Of a DNA stretch of 10,686 bases, positions 5,768 to 10,686 are shown piece by piece (position 1 is the stretch's first letter; every line of letters begins with the position of its first letter). The notes below the pieces were generated by a model that made no database searches, was not told the DNA's origin, and saw only the letters and a program-made list of their open reading frames with translations. Made by a program: the position numbers and the translations under genes. The stretch comes from an uncultured Nitrosomonadales bacterium (GTDB lineage Bacteria; Pseudomonadota; Gammaproteobacteria; Burkholderiales; Methylophilaceae): NCBI GenBank assembly GCA_946481065.1, contig CAMLMA010000063.1, positions 1-10,686 of the forward strand, read 5' to 3'.

Positions 5768-6496
5768 TTAGATCGAAGTCGAGAAACTCAGCAGCGATGC
5801 CGGCAAGTGATCCAGCGCCAGTGCTTCGAGCTGTTTATCCGCACCGGTGAGGATCAGCAGGCCCAGCAACAGCAACAGGCCACCGAGCACCTTCTTGCCG
5901 ATATCGCCGGCCTTGGCCAGTCGGCCGCGCACCTTGCCCAGCACGCTACGCGACAACAAGCCGATCACCACCAGCGGGATCGCCGCGCCCAGACCGAACA
6001 CCAGCATCACCGTCGTCACATAGGCCAGGCTCTCACCCTGACTCGCGAGCGTGATGGCAGCCCCCAAGGTCGGCCCGACACAAGGCGTCCAGATGATCCC
6101 GAGCAGCAGGCCAAGCGCGAACTGGCCACCCAGGGTATCGCCGGAGATCTTCGCCGCCAGCCCCTGTCCGGCGTTGCCGAAACCCGAGGTCAGCATGATG
6201 AAGCGCTGGTGCAGCGGCGGGAATAGCAAGGTAGCCCCAAGCAGGATCAGCACCACCGCGCCGATCTCGCGCAGCAAGGTCTGGTCGATGCCGAGGCTGG
6301 CGCCGAGCGACGCCAGCAGTACGCCAACCACGGTGAAGGACAGCGCGAGGCCGGTGCCCAGCCCCCACGGGCCCAGGGGATGGCTGGCCAGCGCGGCGCC
6401 GACCAGGATGGGGATGAGCGGCAGCACGCATGGCGACAACGTGGAGAGCAACCCGGCGACGAAACTCAGGCCCAGCGTAGCGATATCGGCGAACAT
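5768..6496 (-). CDS. CcdA/DsbD-type transmembrane thiol electron carrier
   Basis: This is a 242-residue polytopic inner-membrane protein of the CcdA/DsbD transmembrane-domain family, which moves electrons from cytoplasmic thioredoxin to periplasmic thiol proteins. Two membrane cysteines flanked by prolines are the signature: Cys23 in STLSPCVLPL and Cys139 in WTPCVGPTLG. About six helices can be seen (near 8-32, 46-68, 76-94, 124-150, 158-182 and 202-218). It has neither the periplasmic alpha nor gamma domain of full DsbD, so it depends on a separate partner. That partner is probably the exported thioredoxin-like protein encoded 4 bp upstream on the same strand, whose 3' end supplies the AAGGCG ribosome binding site. 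A likely use is reduction of apocytochrome c thiols, which would serve the nearby cbb3 oxidase, but other periplasmic substrates are possible. Confidence 0.9.
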   Translation of the reverse strand: MFADIATLGLSFVAGLLSTLSPCVLPLIPILVGAALASHPLGPWGLGTGLALSFTVVGVLLASLGASLGIDQTLLREIGAVVLILLGATLLFPPLHQRFIMLTSGFGNAGQGLAAKISGDTLGGQFALGLLLGIIWTPCVGPTLGAAITLASQGESLAYVTTVMLVFGLGAAIPLVVIGLLSRSVLGKVRGRLAKAGDIGKKVLGGLLLLLGLLILTGADKQLEALALDHLPASLLSFSTSI

Positions 6497-6500
6497 GGGC

Positions 6501-6881
6501 TTACAGCGCCTTGCGGATCAGCGCTTCGATGCCGCTGGCAGAGGTATCGGCGATGCTACGACCGACTTCCTTGCCGCCCTTGAACACGATGAGCGTGCTC
6601 TGCTGACGCACATTGAACGCCTTGACCGTATCCTTCTGCTTGTCGAAATCGACACGCAGCGCCGTCACTTTCGACAGCTCAGGCTTTTTCAGTAGCGCGT
6701 CGGTGATCGGCGCCTGTGTGCGGCAGGTCGAGCACCAGTCGGCATGCACTTCGACCAGCACCGGTTTGCCTTCGGCCATCAGCTTGTCGAAATCGGCTTG
6801 CGTGTAGGCGACTGCGGCCTGGGCCAGCGTGAATTGCAACGCGGCCGCCAGGGCCGCCAAAACCATGATCCAGCGTTTCAT
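6501..6881 (-). CDS. Periplasmic thioredoxin-like protein (WCSTC, no cis-proline)
   Basis: This is a 126-residue thioredoxin-fold protein. A signal peptide covers residues 1-22 (KRW, then a hydrophobic core, ending LAQA before AVAYTQ), so the mature protein is periplasmic. The redox motif is ADWCSTC with Cys50 and Cys53. The segment VRQQSTLIVFKGGKE (91-105) matches the usual thioredoxin region, but Ser95 stands where the conserved cis-proline is expected. ATG at 6881 was chosen because AAGGAG lies 6 nt upstream; the in-frame ATG at 6887 abuts that ribosome binding site and is unlikely. The gene is 4 bp from the ccdA-like gene and forms a two-gene operon with it, so it probably receives electrons from that carrier and reduces periplasmic disulfides. 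Confidence 0.9.
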   Translation of the reverse strand: MKRWIMVLAALAAALQFTLAQAAVAYTQADFDKLMAEGKPVLVEVHADWCSTCRTQAPITDALLKKPELSKVTALRVDFDKQKDTVKAFNVRQQSTLIVFKGGKEVGRSIADTSASGIEALIRKAL

Positions 6882-7019
6882 TTCCATCTCCTTGCGTGAA
6901 CTATCGAATAAGTGGCTTCCGCGATATCGAAACCGCGCCGGGGCGCCGTCGGGCAGACCCCATACCCATTAGACGGACAGGCAGGGCCAGCCTTACAGCA
7001 CGGCCAAAATATTCCGGCA

Positions 7020-7091
7020 CTGAACTTGGAACTGAACTCGACGCTGAACTTGGAGCTGAACTCGACGCTGAGCTTGGAACTGAACTCGACG
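7020..7091. repeat. 72 bp minisatellite: three 24 bp units, each two 12 bp sub-repeats
   Basis: Three units (7020-7043, 7044-7067 and 7068-7091) alternate the 12-mers CTGAACTTGGAA and CTGAACTCGACG, with only single-base changes in units 2 and 3 (CTGAACTTGGAG and CTGAGCTTGGAA). The array lies in the 278 bp region between the divergent thioredoxin gene and the 49-residue membrane gene. No unique spacers separate the units, so it is not CRISPR. Frames that cross it give simple repeats such as GTELDAEL, but lack credible starts and gene signals. The rest of the region (6882-7019 and 7092-7159) must hold promoters for both directions, although no strong consensus was found. Confidence 0.92.
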
Positions 7092-7159
7092 CTGGCAAAA
7101 CTGACTTACGCTGGTAGCCGCACGCATCACGCTCAACCAGATCATCAAGGGGAAAGACC

Positions 7160-7309
7160 ATGCAAGACACGCAACACGAAGCACTCGCCGAGATCAGCCA
7201 GCGACTGGCGACCATCAACCGCAACATGCTCAAGGTATTCTGGATCGTCACCGTATTCGCCCTGCTCTATTTCGGGCTGATGCTCTATCTGCTGTTCTTC
7301 CGCGCCTGA
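7160..7309 (+). CDS. Small single-span membrane protein, 49 residues
   Basis: No family is recognised. The protein starts MQDTQHEALAEISQRLATIN, a charged amphipathic segment that could form a short coiled coil, followed by one hydrophobic helix at about residues 25-46 (VFWIVTVFALLYFGLMLYLL) and a final FFRA. The N-terminus is therefore probably cytoplasmic. A strong ribosome binding site (AAGGGGA) lies 6 nt before the ATG. The gene ends 15 bp before the DUF4149 gene on the same strand and is probably co-translated with it. The good ribosome binding site, clean membrane architecture and tight spacing support a real gene despite its size. Confidence 0.75.
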   Translation: MQDTQHEALAEISQRLATINRNMLKVFWIVTVFALLYFGLMLYLLFFRA

Positions 7310-7324
7310 GGCCAGGGCCCCGCC

Positions 7325-7714
7325 ATGCTGAGCCTTTACCTCATCGCCGCGACCGTCGGCGCCATGCTGTTCTTCATCGGCGTCGTCGCGCCCACCATCT
7401 TCGGCGTGCTGTCGGCGCCAGTGGCCAGCACCTTCCTGCGCCGATTCTTCCCGCGCTATTTCGTCGTGCTGGGCATCATCACCTTCATCGCCGGGCTATT
7501 TGCCGGGGATCTACCGGTACGGATCGTCTGCTTCGTCTGCGCGTTCCTCTTTCTGTTCTCGCGCATCATCCTCACGCCAGTGATCAACCAGTCGTCCGAT
7601 ACCCATGACCAGCGACGATTCAAGCTGCTGCATGGGGCCAGCGTGGTCATCAACGCCGCCCAGCTGTTGATGCTGATCTACGTGCTCTACCGCTACCAGC
7701 CTTTGCAAGGCTGA
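7325..7714 (+). CDS. DUF4149 (TMEM205-like) integral membrane protein
   Basis: This is a 129-residue inner-membrane protein with four predicted helices (about residues 4-30, 45-63, 65-86 and 104-123). The pattern of an N-terminal helix with GAMLFFIGVVAPTIFGVL, then ASTFLRRFFPRYF (34-46), and later FKLLHGASVVINAAQLL (99-115) matches the DUF4149 family, whose eukaryotic relatives are TMEM205 proteins. No biochemical role is established for bacterial members. It follows the 49-residue membrane gene by 15 bp, and the two probably form a small operon. The ribosome binding site is weak (GAGG at about 13 nt). No intrinsic terminator was found for this strand. Confidence 0.8.
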   Translation: MLSLYLIAATVGAMLFFIGVVAPTIFGVLSAPVASTFLRRFFPRYFVVLGIITFIAGLFAGDLPVRIVCFVCAFLFLFSRIILTPVINQSSDTHDQRRFKLLHGASVVINAAQLLMLIYVLYRYQPLQG

Positions 7715-7759
7715 GCGCGTCGCACGGCCGATACTGCATCCGGGCCGATCGCCGGACAC

Positions 7760-7784
7760 AAAAAAAGCCCGCGTTGCGCGGGCT
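7760..7784 (-). terminator. Rho-independent terminator of the secreted-protein gene
   Basis: AGCCCGCG and CGCGGGCT form a perfect 8 bp GC-rich stem with a TTG loop (7766-7784). On the minus strand the stem is followed by seven T residues (7760-7766). This is a classical intrinsic terminator for the gene that ends at 7884. On the plus strand the stem is followed by GAGTGGGGGG with no T-run, so it does not obviously stop the DUF4149 transcript, although that transcript would read through the upstream A-tract. Confidence 0.88.
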
Positions 7785-7838
7785 GAGTGGGGGGAAGATT
7801 AAGCAGGGGGAAATCAAACGGCGCGATGAGCACGCCGC

Positions 7839-7876
7839 ACGATCCCGGGCGCCCGGGGATGAGGCGCCGGGATCGT
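7839..7876. repeat. 10 bp inverted repeat downstream of the secreted-protein gene
   Basis: ACGATCCCGG (7839-7848) and CCGGGATCGT (7867-7876) are perfect complements around an 18 bp GC-rich centre that can pair further (GCGC on both sides with a one-base bulge). It lies 7 bp past the stop codon at 7884 and upstream of the terminator. It probably forms a stable 3' UTR hairpin protecting or punctuating the mRNA. No T-run follows, so the terminator at 7760-7784 does the stopping. Confidence 0.65.
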
Positions 7877-7883
7877 TGCCTGG

Positions 7884-8246
7884 CTAGAGGCTCATGCGCT
7901 TGCGCGCCATGAGCAGCATCAGGCCAAGGCAAGCCAGCATCATGCCGCTACTACCGGTTTCAGCCAGCTTGGTCGAGGCATCGGTCGAGAAAAGCCGGTA
8001 TGGGCCGGCAAAAGTCTCCACCGAGGGCGTGTAACCGCTGAGTTGCGTCGCGGCGAACTCCTGGATGAAGTTGGATGCCGTCGCGACAGGATCGGTGAAC
8101 AAGGCTTCGTTCACGTCCAGGTTGAGGAAGGTGTCCGGCTTGTCGAGCACGGAGGCGATATGTGGCGTGGCCGAGGCGGATAGGCTAAAGCCCAGCGCCA
8201 GAGCGGATACCACGAGAGTCGATACAGTATGTTTGATGCGAGCCAT
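7884..8246 (-). CDS. Secreted protein with degenerate PEP-CTERM or LAxTG-like sorting tail
   Basis: This 120-residue protein has no recognised core family. It has a signal peptide (residues 1-26, basic MARIKH, hydrophobic LVVSALALGFSL, cleavage after SASA). A mature region of about 65 residues, with no cysteine, follows. The C-terminus is a tripartite sorting signal: LAETGSS (94-100), a hydrophobic stretch GMMLACLGLMLLMA (101-114) and RKRMSL (115-120). The hydrophobic LxLGLM-MARKR part resembles PEP-CTERM proteins of Betaproteobacteria, processed by exosortase, but the core Pro-Glu is changed to Ala-Glu. LAETG also resembles an LPxTG/LAxTG sortase site. The gene is a single transcription unit with its own promoter and terminator, and has a strong ribosome binding site (AAAGGAG, 9 nt). 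Function is unknown; it is probably a surface or extracellular-matrix protein. Confidence 0.75.
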   Translation of the reverse strand: MARIKHTVSTLVVSALALGFSLSASATPHIASVLDKPDTFLNLDVNEALFTDPVATASNFIQEFAATQLSGYTPSVETFAGPYRLFSTDASTKLAETGSSGMMLACLGLMLLMARKRMSL

Positions 8247-8270
8247 CTTGCTAGTCTCCTTTCGATTTCA

Positions 8271-8292
8271 GATAAGCAATCAGCTTCTTATC
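8271..8292. repeat. Inverted repeat in the 5' UTR of the secreted-protein gene
   Basis: GATAAG (8271-8276) and CTTATC (8287-8292) form a 6 bp stem, and an overlapping AAGC/GCTT pair offers an alternative inner stem. The element lies between the predicted promoter and the ribosome binding site, so it may be an mRNA hairpin or an operator just downstream of the start site. Confidence 0.4.
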
Positions 8293-8303
8293 GTCGCGAG
8301 ACC

Positions 8304-8332
8304 ATTAAACCCGAGCGGCAAAATGTGACCAA
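8304..8332 (-). promoter_or_regulatory. Sigma-70 promoter of the secreted-protein gene
   Basis: On the minus strand TTGGTC (8332-8327, 4 of 6 to TTGACA) is separated by exactly 17 bp from TTTAAT (8309-8304, 5 of 6 to TATAAT). Transcription would start near 8297, giving a leader of about 50 nt before the ATG at 8246. This is the best promoter match in the window. Confidence 0.7.
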
Positions 8333-8348
8333 TAGTCCATCCGGACTA
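8333..8348. promoter_or_regulatory. Inverted repeat adjoining the -35 element, possible activator site
   Basis: TAGTCC-ATCC-GGACTA is a perfect 6 bp inverted repeat with a 4 bp centre. It abuts the upstream edge of the -35 element of the secreted-protein promoter, the usual place for an activator. Further upstream, GGTGTTT occurs twice exactly 10 bp apart (8372-8378 and 8382-8388), possibly additional half-sites. No regulator family is identified. Confidence 0.4.
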
Positions 8349-8400
8349 ATGCATGAAATGAATAACGGCGCGGTGTTTCAGGGTGTTTAGGGGCGCCGGG

Positions 8401-8424
8401 AAACGTCTGCAAAACCCGACGTTT
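8401..8424. repeat. Inverted repeat downstream of fbp
   Basis: AAACGTC (8401-8407) and GACGTTT (8418-8424) are perfect complements around a 10 nt loop. It begins 8 bp past the fbp stop codon on the minus strand. Only three T residues end the stem, followed by CCCGG, so it is a weak or Rho-assisted terminator candidate. Confidence 0.4.
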
Positions 8425-8432
8425 TCGCTCCC

Positions 8433-9416
8433 TCAGCGAGCTTGATGCAGACGCGACAGGTAGTCGATCTCGTACCGTGAACCGAGCAGGACCGGCACCC
8501 GCTGATGCAGCGCCGTCGGCTGCAGATCAAGGATACGCGCGCTGCCGTCGATCGCCAGGCCACCGGCCTGCTCGACCAGCATGGCCATGGGATTGGCCTC
8601 GTACATCAGCCGCAACCTGCCGCCCTGCGCACGCAGCTTGTCGTCCATCGGATACATGAACACCCCGCCGCGGACCAGGATACGATGCACCTCGGCCACC
8701 ATCGACGCCACCCAGCGCATATTGAAATCCTTGCCGCGCGGGCCAGCCGCACCCTGCAGGCATTCCGTCACATATTGCTGCACCGGTGGTGTCCACAGGC
8801 GCTGGCGCGACATGTTGATGGCGAATTCCGCAGTCTCCGGCGGGATACGCATCTGTGGATGGGTACGCATGAAATCGCCAGTCGCTTCGTCCAGTGTGAA
8901 TCCATCCACACCCTGCCCCGTGGTGAGCACCAGCATGGTCGAAGTACCGTAGAGCGCATAACCGGCCGCCAGCTGTCGCGTGCCCGGCTGCAGGAAATCC
9001 TCGATGCGCGGCACCTCACGCTCGGCCTCGCGCGGTGCTTCAAGGATGGAGAAGATACTGCCGACGGTGAAATTGAGATCGACGTTGGACGAGCCGTCGA
9101 GCGGATCGAACAGCAGCAGGTAACGCCCGTGCTGGCGGTGTTGCGGCGGGACGGCATAAGGGGCCTCCAGCTCTTCCGAAGCCATGCCGGCGTAATGGCC
9201 ATGGCGCTCGTTCACCTGTAGCCAGATATCGTTGGCGATCACGTCGAGCTGTTTCTGCGTCTCGCCCTGCACGTTCTGCGAACCCAGGCTGCCCATCTGG
9301 CCGAGCAGCGCGCCTTTGCGCACCTGCGTTGCGGTCTGCCGGCAGGCCTCGGCGATATCGGCGATCAGCGGTGCCAGCGCGTGATCCGCCAGAAAGTTTT
9401 TCAGGTCCATCGTCAT
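8433..9416 (-). CDS. fbp: Fructose-1,6-bisphosphatase class I
   Basis: This is a 327-residue cytoplasmic enzyme that hydrolyses fructose 1,6-bisphosphate to fructose 6-phosphate in gluconeogenesis and, in autotrophs, in the Calvin cycle. Length and motifs are those of class I enzymes. Metal-binding acids are seen in SEELEAPY (Glu81, Glu82) and DPLDGSSN (Asp104, Asp107, residues 104-111). MYPMDDKLRAQGGRLRLMYEA (254-274) contains the substrate-binding segment, and VEQAGG (281-286) carries the last metal ligand, Glu282. The chosen start is ATG at 9416, which overlaps the stop codon of the upstream gene as ATGA; no independent ribosome binding site is visible, so translation is probably coupled. 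A second ATG lies two codons later. It is the last gene of the operon with the HbpS-like and GFA genes. Confidence 0.97.
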   Translation of the reverse strand: MTMDLKNFLADHALAPLIADIAEACRQTATQVRKGALLGQMGSLGSQNVQGETQKQLDVIANDIWLQVNERHGHYAGMASEELEAPYAVPPQHRQHGRYLLLFDPLDGSSNVDLNFTVGSIFSILEAPREAEREVPRIEDFLQPGTRQLAAGYALYGTSTMLVLTTGQGVDGFTLDEATGDFMRTHPQMRIPPETAEFAINMSRQRLWTPPVQQYVTECLQGAAGPRGKDFNMRWVASMVAEVHRILVRGGVFMYPMDDKLRAQGGRLRLMYEANPMAMLVEQAGGLAIDGSARILDLQPTALHQRVPVLLGSRYEIDYLSRLHQAR

Positions 9417-9952
9417 GGGTTCAGATTCGCGAGGCCCGCCTTGGCGCATTGTTCGTCCTGGTCGCCGGTCATGCCGCTGACCCCGATACCCCCGATCACC
9501 TTGCCGTCACGCATGATAGGCAGGCCGCCGGGCGACGCGATCACCCCGGGCAAGGTCGTCACTGCCGGGCCGGACTTGTTTACGGTATCGGCGAATTCGC
9601 GCGTGGTGCGGCGATACATCGCCGCCGCGCTGGCCTTGTCCACCGCGATCCTGGCGCTGGCGGATTGCGTGTTGTCCATGCGTTCGTAATAGACCAGCGA
9701 GCCATGGGTGTTGACGATGGCGACGGCGACTTTCCAGTGCTGCTGCCGGCACTCGCCAACGGCCCCTGCAGCAAGCTGCTTGGCGGTGTCGAGCGTGATG
9801 TCGGGGCCGTAATCGGGCCTGGCTTGATCCTCTGCCGCCTGCACGCCTGGCGCGCATAGCGACATGGCCATGCAGGCCGCCACGGCAAACTGCCTCGTCT
9901 TGCGCGAAGAGCGCAGGTCGCCGGAGACGCTGGCCGCTGTCGACAGACTCAT
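9413..9952 (-). CDS. Exported GlcG/HbpS family (heme-binding-like) protein
   Basis: This is a 179-residue protein of the GlcG/HbpS (DUF336) family. The N-terminus has a basic stretch RSSRKTRQ (14-21), a hydrophobic core and APGVQA ending at residue 39, so it is probably cleaved and periplasmic. The family core runs from about residue 52 to 175 and contains VAIVNTHGSLVYYERMD (77-93), KASAAAMYRRTTREFAD (106-122), and PGGLPIMRDGKVIGGIGVSG (141-160). Known relatives bind heme or sense it, while others stay of unknown function; heme binding here is inferred from family. The ATG at 9952 overlaps the GFA stop codon by 4 bp and the gene's stop overlaps fbp by 4 bp. A role in glycolate use, as the GlcG name suggests, has no support in the neighbours. 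Confidence 0.88.
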   Translation of the reverse strand: MSLSTAASVSGDLRSSRKTRQFAVAACMAMSLCAPGVQAAEDQARPDYGPDITLDTAKQLAAGAVGECRQQHWKVAVAIVNTHGSLVYYERMDNTQSASARIAVDKASAAAMYRRTTREFADTVNKSGPAVTTLPGVIASPGGLPIMRDGKVIGGIGVSGMTGDQDEQCAKAGLANLNP

Positions 9953-10296
9953 TTTGAACGCCCGTCGTAGTGCTTCACGGGGATGGCGTCGAGGTCGATG
10001 TCTTCGATGCAGCGCAGGTTGATCGCCGCCATCGGCTTGCCGTCTGGCCCAGTGGCCTCGGCGTAGGGATGGATGCCGCAGGTCGGGCAGAAGCGGTGCT
10101 GGATCAGATGCTTGTTGAAAGTGTAGGTGCTCGCCGCGTCATCAGGCGTCAGCAGATGCAGTTTTTCGCGGGGCACGAACCACATGAGCGTGCCCTTGCG
10201 CACGCAGATCGAGCAGTTGCAGGCCATGGCGCCCTGGATCTCGCCTTCCACTTCAAATGCCACCTGGCCGCAATGGCAGCTACCACGATAGTTCAT
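9949..10296 (-). CDS. GFA/CENP-V family zinc protein (formaldehyde-activating-like)
   Basis: This is a 115-residue soluble protein of the GFA family, founded by the glutathione-dependent formaldehyde-activating enzyme. The zinc-binding cysteines are in the classical order: SCHCGQV (Cys7, Cys9), CNCSIC (Cys26, Cys28, Cys31) followed by VRKG, and FCPTCGIHPY (Cys70, Cys73). All seven cysteines of the family are present, so both metal sites look intact. Many family members have no known substrate, and formaldehyde or S-hydroxymethylglutathione activity should not be assumed. The ATG at 10296 has a strong AAAGGAG ribosome binding site 6 nt upstream. It follows the DUF202 gene by 46 bp and overlaps the HbpS-like gene by 4 bp. 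Confidence 0.92.
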   Translation of the reverse strand: MNYRGSCHCGQVAFEVEGEIQGAMACNCSICVRKGTLMWFVPREKLHLLTPDDAASTYTFNKHLIQHRFCPTCGIHPYAEATGPDGKPMAAINLRCIEDIDLDAIPVKHYDGRSK

Positions 10297-10342
10297 ACCG
10301 GTCTCCTTTGTCGTTGACTTCGTCTTGTCTCAAGCCGCCCGA

Positions 10343-10686
10343 TCAATCGTGGCCGGCATACAAGGCGGCGATGAGCACAAGGCCCAGCACCGCCACCGTG
10401 ATATTCACCAGCATGCCCCACTTCGCGGCATAGCCGGGCGGGAATTCATCCGGATTCAGGGTCTTCAGCACCGCCGTATATTGTCGGGACGAATAGGCGG
10501 CACACAGCGCGCCCAGCAGGATCAAGGCCTCGCCGATCCAGAAAGTCAGGCTCATGGTGAGGTTGCCGGCGCGCTCCGGCGCCAGGATGCGCATCAGCAG
10601 ACCGGTGCGCTCGACCACAAACCCGAAGGCGATCAGCGCGAGGCTGGTCCGGTTCCAGGCGAGTAAGGTGCGTTCCGCCGCGAATA
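10343..10686 (-). CDS. YidH/DUF202 family inner-membrane protein (5' end outside window)
   Basis: The last 114 codons of a DUF202 (YidH-like) membrane protein are present; the frame is open through the right edge. The segment AAERTLLAWNRTSLALIAFGF at the truncated N-terminus is the family hallmark (ERTxLAWxRTSLALIAFGF) and shows that only a few residues are missing. Three helices are visible: SLALIAFGFVVE, FWIGEALILLGALCAAY and GMLVNITVAVLGLVLIAALYA. An internal GTG at 10618 would give 91 residues but would remove the conserved first helix, so it is not the start. It is the first visible gene of the minus-strand operon with the GFA, HbpS-like and fbp genes. Its function is unknown. Confidence 0.88.
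   Translation of the reverse strand, partial: FAAERTLLAWNRTSLALIAFGFVVERTGLLMRILAPERAGNLTMSLTFWIGEALILLGALCAAYSSRQYTAVLKTLNPDEFPPGYAAKWGMLVNITVAVLGLVLIAALYAGHD

Noticed and set aside
7020..7091. CRISPR-like array
   Set aside because: The units are contiguous with no spacers, the period is 12/24 bp, and there are no cas genes nearby.
6896..7280. Frames that translate the 24 bp repeats into GTELDAEL- or LNLELNST-type peptides
   Set aside because: The first begins at a GTG with no ribosome binding site. The second runs out of frame through the 49-residue gene. The repetitive peptides merely mirror a repeat whose length is a multiple of three.
7766..7784. Terminator for the plus-strand DUF4149 transcript
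   Set aside because: On the plus strand the stem is followed by GAGTGGGGGG with no T-run; the T-run exists only on the minus strand.
8505..9221. 238-codon plus-strand frame opposite fbp
   Set aside because: It is antisense to a full-length class I FBPase with intact metal motifs; its composition is typical of an antisense frame.

Overview
The window is a GC-rich, densely packed chromosomal segment that looks betaproteobacterial. The evidence is the gene order ccoI-ccoS-ccoN (assembly genes upstream of the cbb3 oxidase structural genes), two FNR/ANR-type boxes, a PEP-CTERM-like tail on a secreted protein, and short operons with 1-4 bp gene overlaps. No RNA gene, insertion sequence, phage gene or CRISPR array was seen. 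The genus cannot be fixed from the sequence alone.

Left part (1-4377), nearly all on the minus strand. Reading in the direction of transcription from 4204 down to 1: a small heat shock protein (Hsp20), a DUF2934 protein, a universal stress protein, the copper-exporting ATPase CcoI, the small assembly protein CcoS, and the start of ccoN, the catalytic subunit of cbb3 cytochrome oxidase, which runs off the left edge. usp, ccoI and ccoS are linked by 4 bp and 1 bp overlaps. A perfect FNR/ANR box (421-434) overlaps the ccoS stop codon and sits upstream of ccoN. A second, one-mismatch box (4272-4285) lies between hsp20 and a divergent gene for a beta-CASP metallo-beta-lactamase RNase-like protein (4378-5739). 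Together this reads as a low-oxygen and stress module wired to the high-affinity terminal oxidase.

Middle part (5768-7714). A minus-strand pair encodes a periplasmic thioredoxin-like protein, in which serine replaces the usual cis-proline, and a CcdA/DsbD-type membrane electron carrier. The pair probably delivers reductant to the periplasm, for example for the cytochrome c maturation that cbb3 subunits need. The intergenic region beyond it carries a 72 bp minisatellite of three 24 bp units. Then come, on the plus strand, a 49-residue single-span membrane protein and a DUF4149 membrane protein.

Right part (7715-10686), all minus strand. A 120-residue secreted protein with a degenerate PEP-CTERM or LAxTG-like C-terminus has its own clear sigma-70 promoter and a Rho-independent terminator. 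Upstream lies a compact operon in the order yidH-type DUF202 gene (cut by the right edge), GFA/CENP-V-type zinc protein, exported GlcG/HbpS protein and class I fructose-1,6-bisphosphatase. The last three are joined by ATGA overlaps.
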